Origin: an uncultured Muribaculum sp.
GTDB lineage: Bacteria > Bacteroidota > Bacteroidia > Bacteroidales > Muribaculaceae
NCBI GenBank assembly: GCA_910578835.1
Contig: CAJTSK010000003.1
Location: 86,130-150,129 of the forward strand
DNA: 64,000 nucleotides
Reading direction: 5' to 3'
Shown: positions 60,584 to 64,000 of the stretch, one piece after another
Numbering within the stretch: position 1 is the first letter of the stretch
Layout: each line of letters starts with the position of its first letter
Position numbers and translations under genes: made by a program
Notes under the pieces: generated by a model
The model's input: only the letters and a program-made list of their open reading frames with translations
Told to the model about the DNA's origin: nothing
The model's database searches: none

Positions 60584-61534
60584 TTAGTCCCACAATGTGT
60601 CACGTATGGCATAACGTGGACGGTGCTTGACCTCGCTGAAAATTTTGCCGATATACTCGCCAACGACACCTATGCTCATAAGGATAATGCTCCCAAGAAA
60701 CCATACCGAGAGCATCAGCGATGTCCAGCCGAGTATTGTACGGTCAGAAAAATATGAGGTAAACACATATAGCGCCACAATAATGTCAAGCAAAAGCAAC
60801 GCAAGACCGACAAAGAAAATCATTCTAATCGGCTTTGCGGAAAACGATGTGACCCCGTCAATCGAGAAACTTATCATCTTAGTCAATGAGTAATTGCTCT
60901 CGCCGGCAGCACGTTTCTGACGGTCGTAAGCCACTACCCCGCTATCAAGCCCTATCTGCGGGATTATACCGCGAAGAAATAGATTAGCCTCCCCATATTC
61001 AGACAACAGACCTATGGCACGGTCACTCATCAGGCGATAATCGGCATGATCATATATTGTATTCATGCCCAGCGACCGTTGCAAGCGGTAAAAGGCATGA
61101 GCCGATGTACGTTTAAACCATGAGTCAATTGCACGGCTCTTTCTGACACCATACACTATATCCTTACCATCGCGAAACATCTCGACCATCTCGCCTATGA
61201 CCGCCGGGTCATCCTGAAGGTCGGCGTCAATCGTGATGGCGGCGTCACATTTACCGTTTACAGTCATCAGCCCCGCCATAAGCGCGCATTGCTGTCCCCG
61301 GTTATGAGCAAGAGCGACCCCCTTCACCCGGGGATCACTCTTGTGAAATTTGTTGATTAGCTGCCAGGTACCATCAGTGCTTCCGTCATTTACACAGAGC
61401 ATGAAACTCTGTGGTGAAATCTTGCCGGCGGCAACAAGGGTGTCCAATATTCCGGACAATCGCTCAACCGACAGGGGAAGCACCTCGCTATCATTATAGC
61501 AAGGCATCACGATGGCTATTACCGGCTCAGCCAT
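60584..61534 (-). CDS. GT2 glycosyltransferase, membrane-anchored (DPM/GtrB-like)
   Basis: This 316-residue enzyme has a GT-A domain (VIAIVMPCYNDSEVLPLSVE, ITIDADLQDDPAVIGEMV with the DxD-like metal site) and two C-terminal membrane helices (about 232-253 and 265-287). This layout is typical of polyprenyl-phosphate glucosyl/mannosyl transferases that prepare sugars for envelope glycans. It follows proS by 3 bases, without known functional link. Confidence 0.9.
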   Translation of the reverse strand: MAEPVIAIVMPCYNDSEVLPLSVERLSGILDTLVAAGKISPQSFMLCVNDGSTDGTWQLINKFHKSDPRVKGVALAHNRGQQCALMAGLMTVNGKCDAAITIDADLQDDPAVIGEMVEMFRDGKDIVYGVRKSRAIDSWFKRTSAHAFYRLQRSLGMNTIYDHADYRLMSDRAIGLLSEYGEANLFLRGIIPQIGLDSGVVAYDRQKRAAGESNYSLTKMISFSIDGVTSFSAKPIRMIFFVGLALLLLDIIVALYVFTSYFSDRTILGWTSLMLSVWFLGSIILMSIGVVGEYIGKIFSEVKHRPRYAIRDTLWD

Positions 61535-61537
61535 GAA

Positions 61538-63019
61538 TTAATAGTTACGTGCAAAAATCACGCGCTGTGCCGAAGGCTTGCCGGTAACCATACATACACC
61601 GGGCGTTTTGTCGCCATCCAAAGGAATGCAACGTATAGTAGCCTTGGTCTCCTCCTTGATTTTATCTTCGGTCTCGGGAGTACCATCCCAGTGGGCAAGA
61701 ATAAATCCGCCCTTCTCTATTTCTTTCTTGAACTCTTCGTAGGTATCTACGGTGCGGGTCATCTCTTCACGATGCTTGAGCGCCTTCTGATAGATATTGT
61801 CCTGGATTTCCTCAAGAAGTGACTGCACGCGCTCGGCGATTCCTGCAAGCGGCTCAACCTGCTTTTCAAGCGTATCACGGCGCATTACTTCCACAGTACC
61901 GTTTTCGATGTCACGAGCTCCGATTGCAAGACGCACAGGCACACCCTTCAATTCATAATCGGCAAACTTGAATCCGGGACGGCGGTTATCGGCATCGTCA
62001 TATTTCACGCTGATACCGAGGTCGCGAAGTGCCGACACTATGGGCTCGACAGCCTTGCTTACCTCGACAAGCTGCTCGGCGTTTTTATAGATAGGCACAA
62101 TCACCACCTGTATCGGGGCAAGATGAGGAGGCAACACAAGACCGTTATCATCAGAATGGGTCATGATAAGCGCACCCATCAATCGCGTGGATACACCCCA
62201 TGAGTTAGCCCAAACGTATTCAGGCTTGTTTTCCTTATTTACAAAGGTCACGTCAAACGCCTTTGCAAAATTCTGACCGAGATTATGAGAAGTACCTGAC
62301 TGAAGCGCCTTGCCATCCTGCATCATCGCTTCAATAGTATAGGTATTGAGCGCGCCCGCAAATCTCTCATTGGGCGACTTCACTCCCTTAATTACCGGCA
62401 TAGCCATGTAGCGCTCGGCAAAGTCGGCATAAAGATTAATCATCTGCACTGTGCGGGCCTCTGACTCCTCAGGAGTGGCATGGGCGCAGTGTCCTTCCTG
62501 CCAAAGGAACTCGGCGGTGCGGAGGAACATGCGTGTACGCATCTCCCAGCGCATCACGTTGGCCCACTGGTTACAAAGCACAGGGAGGTCACGGTAACTG
62601 TGAATCCAGTTCTTATATGTACCCCAGATTATAGTCTCAGAAGTGGGGCGCACGATAAGTTCCTCTTCAAGGCGAGCATCGGGGTCAACCACAACGCCAT
62701 TTCCGTTGGGGTCATTTTTCAGACGGTAGTGGGTCACAACCGCACACTCCTTGGCAAACCCCTCAACATGCTCCGCTTCACGGCAAAGAAACGATTTCGG
62801 GATAAGCAGCGGAAAATAAGCATTTTGTACACCTGTTTCCTTAAACATCTTGTCAAGAGTCTGCTGCATTTTTTCCCAGATGGCGTAACCGTAAGGCTTA
62901 ATAACCATACAGCCGCGTACAGCACTCTGCTCGGCGAGATCCGCCTTCACAACAAGTTCATTGTACCATTTAGAGTAATCTTCACTACGTTTTGTGAGAT
63001 CCTTAAGTTCCTTTGCCAT
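61538..63019 (-). CDS. proS: prolyl-tRNA synthetase
   Basis: This 493-residue class II synthetase is of the archaeal/eukaryal-like short type, common in Bacteroidetes, without the bacterial editing insertion. Motif 2-like RPTSETIIWGTYKNWIHSYR and VMRWEMRTRMFLRTAEFLWQ are clear, and the C-terminal zinc-type domain is present but short. The start ATG at 63019 lies 44 bases after a TAATTTTG box (63063-63070, minus strand). Confidence 0.95.
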   Translation of the reverse strand: MAKELKDLTKRSEDYSKWYNELVVKADLAEQSAVRGCMVIKPYGYAIWEKMQQTLDKMFKETGVQNAYFPLLIPKSFLCREAEHVEGFAKECAVVTHYRLKNDPNGNGVVVDPDARLEEELIVRPTSETIIWGTYKNWIHSYRDLPVLCNQWANVMRWEMRTRMFLRTAEFLWQEGHCAHATPEESEARTVQMINLYADFAERYMAMPVIKGVKSPNERFAGALNTYTIEAMMQDGKALQSGTSHNLGQNFAKAFDVTFVNKENKPEYVWANSWGVSTRLMGALIMTHSDDNGLVLPPHLAPIQVVIVPIYKNAEQLVEVSKAVEPIVSALRDLGISVKYDDADNRRPGFKFADYELKGVPVRLAIGARDIENGTVEVMRRDTLEKQVEPLAGIAERVQSLLEEIQDNIYQKALKHREEMTRTVDTYEEFKKEIEKGGFILAHWDGTPETEDKIKEETKATIRCIPLDGDKTPGVCMVTGKPSAQRVIFARNY

Positions 63020-63368
63020 AGCAAAACTATATTATTTTGTTCTTTATATTTGTTTTATCACACAAAATTACTCAAAAACACCAACATACACAACGATTAC
63101 AAAATTTTTCCCCCGCGTCACCGGTTGAGAAGCCCCTTAACGGCGTGACATGCCCGGCTACATCGCCATCATTTCACTTGAATATCCCCCCACTACACTT
63201 TAACATTTCTCAAAAATCCCGATTACAGAACTTTTTTATAAAGAATAAGTGGAAATAGTTTGGCAGATAACGAAATAATCACTAATTTTGCACCGCTTTT
63301 CGTAATCTCTGGCAAGACAAGCAGCTTGCTATATTGCGCATTATTAACATTTTAATATTTGATTAAAA
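63020..63368. other. divergent proS/rplS intergenic region
   Basis: It contains the proS promoter (minus strand: TAATTTTG at 63063-63070 with GTTG 20 bases off), the rplS promoter and a 78-base rplS leader. The leader has a small hairpin, GGCAAG/CTTGCT (63311-63316, 63325-63330). The middle 63100-63250 shows nothing recognisable. Confidence 0.6.
63259..63290 (+). promoter_or_regulatory. promoter of rplS
   Basis: It has TTTG at 63259-63262, a 20-base spacer and TAATTTTG at 63283-63290, both exact, leaving a leader of about 70 bases. Confidence 0.75.
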
Positions 63369-63731
63369 ATGGATTTGATTAAAGTTGCTGAAGAAGCATT
63401 TGCCTCCGGCAAGCAGCACCCCGAATTTGGACCCGGTGACACTATCACAGTAGCTTACCGCATCAAAGAGGGTAACAAGGAGCGTATCCAGCAGTACCGT
63501 GGCGTAGTTATCCGCATCTCAGGCGAAGGCTCAAAGAAGCGTTTCACCGTACGTAAGATGAGCGATAACATCGGCGTAGAGCGTATCTTCCCCATCGAGT
63601 CTCCGTTTATCGACTCTATCACCGTCAACAAGTATGGTAAAGTACGCCGCGCAAAGCTTTACTATCTGCGCAACCTTACCGGCAAGAAGGCTCGTATCAA
63701 AGAGCGCCGCGTAATCAACAAAGACGCATAA
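63369..63731 (+). CDS. rplS: 50S ribosomal protein L19
   Basis: This 120-residue protein sits at the 30S-50S interface. The conserved core GDTITVAYRIKEGNKERIQQ, SFTVRKMSDNIGVERIFP-like region, VRRAKLYYLRNLTGKKARIK and KERR tail are complete. Codon use is strongly biased (GTA, CGT, AAG), as for highly expressed genes. It is a single gene with its own promoter, leader and terminator. Confidence 0.97.
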   Translation: MDLIKVAEEAFASGKQHPEFGPGDTITVAYRIKEGNKERIQQYRGVVIRISGEGSKKRFTVRKMSDNIGVERIFPIESPFIDSITVNKYGKVRRAKLYYLRNLTGKKARIKERRVINKDA

Positions 63732-63746
63732 GTAAATCGGAAACGA

Positions 63747-63786
63747 TAAAAATAAAGACCGTGCTTTCGCATGGTCTTTATTTTTA
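63747..63786 (+). terminator. terminator after rplS
   Basis: TAAAAATAAAGACC with its complement forms an 18-base stem (63747-63764 and 63769-63786, one G-T pair) with a loop of 4 and T-rich ends. Confidence 0.85.
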
Positions 63787-63953
63787 TACCCTCCTCTAAA
63801 TGACAGCGACATAACCTGCCAATTGTGTCGCTCATAATCCAGCCATACAACTTTCCGGAAAAACTCTCAGTCAGGCTGATTTCCTAACAAGCAGAAGTGG
63901 ATAACGCCACAGGCAAATCTCTCAAAATAATTTTTCATAATCACGATAATCGA

Positions 63954-63985
63954 GTAGGTCGGAAAACGAAAGTTTTCTGACCTAC
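63954..63985. terminator. strong hairpin at the right edge
   Basis: GTAGGTCGGAAAAC (63954-63967) pairs with 63972-63985 around a GAAA loop with a single G-T pair. It may be the terminator of a gene beyond the window; 63787-63953 shows no gene. Confidence 0.55.
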
Positions 63986-64000
63986 TTTCGTTTCCTTTCC

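Noticed and set aside
1..64000. CRISPR arrays or rRNA genes
   Set aside because: No regularly spaced short repeats and no rRNA-like segments were seen.

Overview
This window looks like a chromosome segment of a gut-type Bacteroidales, most like Muribaculaceae. The evidence is an LpxC-FabZ fusion inside lpxD/lpxC-fabZ/lpxA, an RprXY two-component pair, DUF4270, DUF4290 and DUF3127 proteins, a DAHP synthase-chorismate mutase fusion, and promoters of the Bacteroidetes type (TTTG, about 20 nt, then TAnnTTTG). The base composition is moderate, and a pectin-degrading gene cluster is present. The family assignment is an inference from gene content; no rRNA is present to confirm it.

Layout. Positions 1-2020 hold a Tat-exported aldo/keto reductase (cut by the left edge) and a membrane polyferredoxin. 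Positions 2225-3852 hold folP overlapping the c-di-AMP synthase gene cdaA. Positions 3863-7875 hold a leftward set of overlapping genes: mazG, a small membrane-anchored protein, topB, a NUDIX hydrolase and a Cys-rich membrane protein. Positions 8011-11236 hold a HAD phosphatase, a GT5-like protein and a DUF4270 lipoprotein. They are followed by a tRNA-Thr gene (11275-11347) and its terminator.

Positions 11417-17174 are an AT-rich accessory island bounded by two 124-bp direct repeats (88% identical). It holds a phage-type HTH protein, a decayed Rha-type antirepressor, other broken genes, a three-gene membrane-protein cassette whose last gene appears to have lost an FtsK-gamma-like winged helix to a stop codon, a shared palindromic motif beside three transcription units, and a candidate small RNA. 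No integrase or transposase was found, so it reads as an eroded mobile element.

Positions 17302-24243 hold a DUF3127 protein with an SSB-like tail, a GH10-like lipid- or glycan-active enzyme, a DUF695 protein, the lpx operon, rsmG and an MBL hydrolase. Positions 24353-30904 hold the Phe/Tyr biosynthesis operon (prephenate dehydratase, aminotransferase, DAHP synthase-chorismate mutase, prephenate dehydrogenase), with mutS2 downstream. The operon is preceded by a Phe/Tyr-rich leader peptide and a terminator, a classical ribosome-mediated attenuator. Positions 30980-34089 hold galK-galM-nucleotidyltransferase with no galT, followed by a palindromic REP-like element. Positions 34442-36682 are rprXY. 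Positions 37098-42761 hold cdsA, purM, an MltF-like lytic transglycosylase, a DUF3332 lipoprotein and an M23 peptidase. Positions 42909-46710 hold a phosphosugar mutase, an RluA pseudouridine synthase and an M18 aminopeptidase.

Positions 46818-53558 are a divergent pectin/rhamnogalacturonan cluster: an apiosidase-like enzyme on one strand, and a GH105-GH106 fusion plus a GH28 on the other. Positions 53676-64000 hold a PBP4-type carboxypeptidase, a lipoprotein, a TetR regulator with a palindromic operator and its ketoacyl synthase/reductase genes, DUF4290, murA with Asp at the fosfomycin-target Cys, rimM, a GT2 glycosyltransferase, proS and rplS. Most of the window is core metabolism and cell-envelope synthesis. 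The unusual material is concentrated in the island, the attenuator and the glycan cluster.
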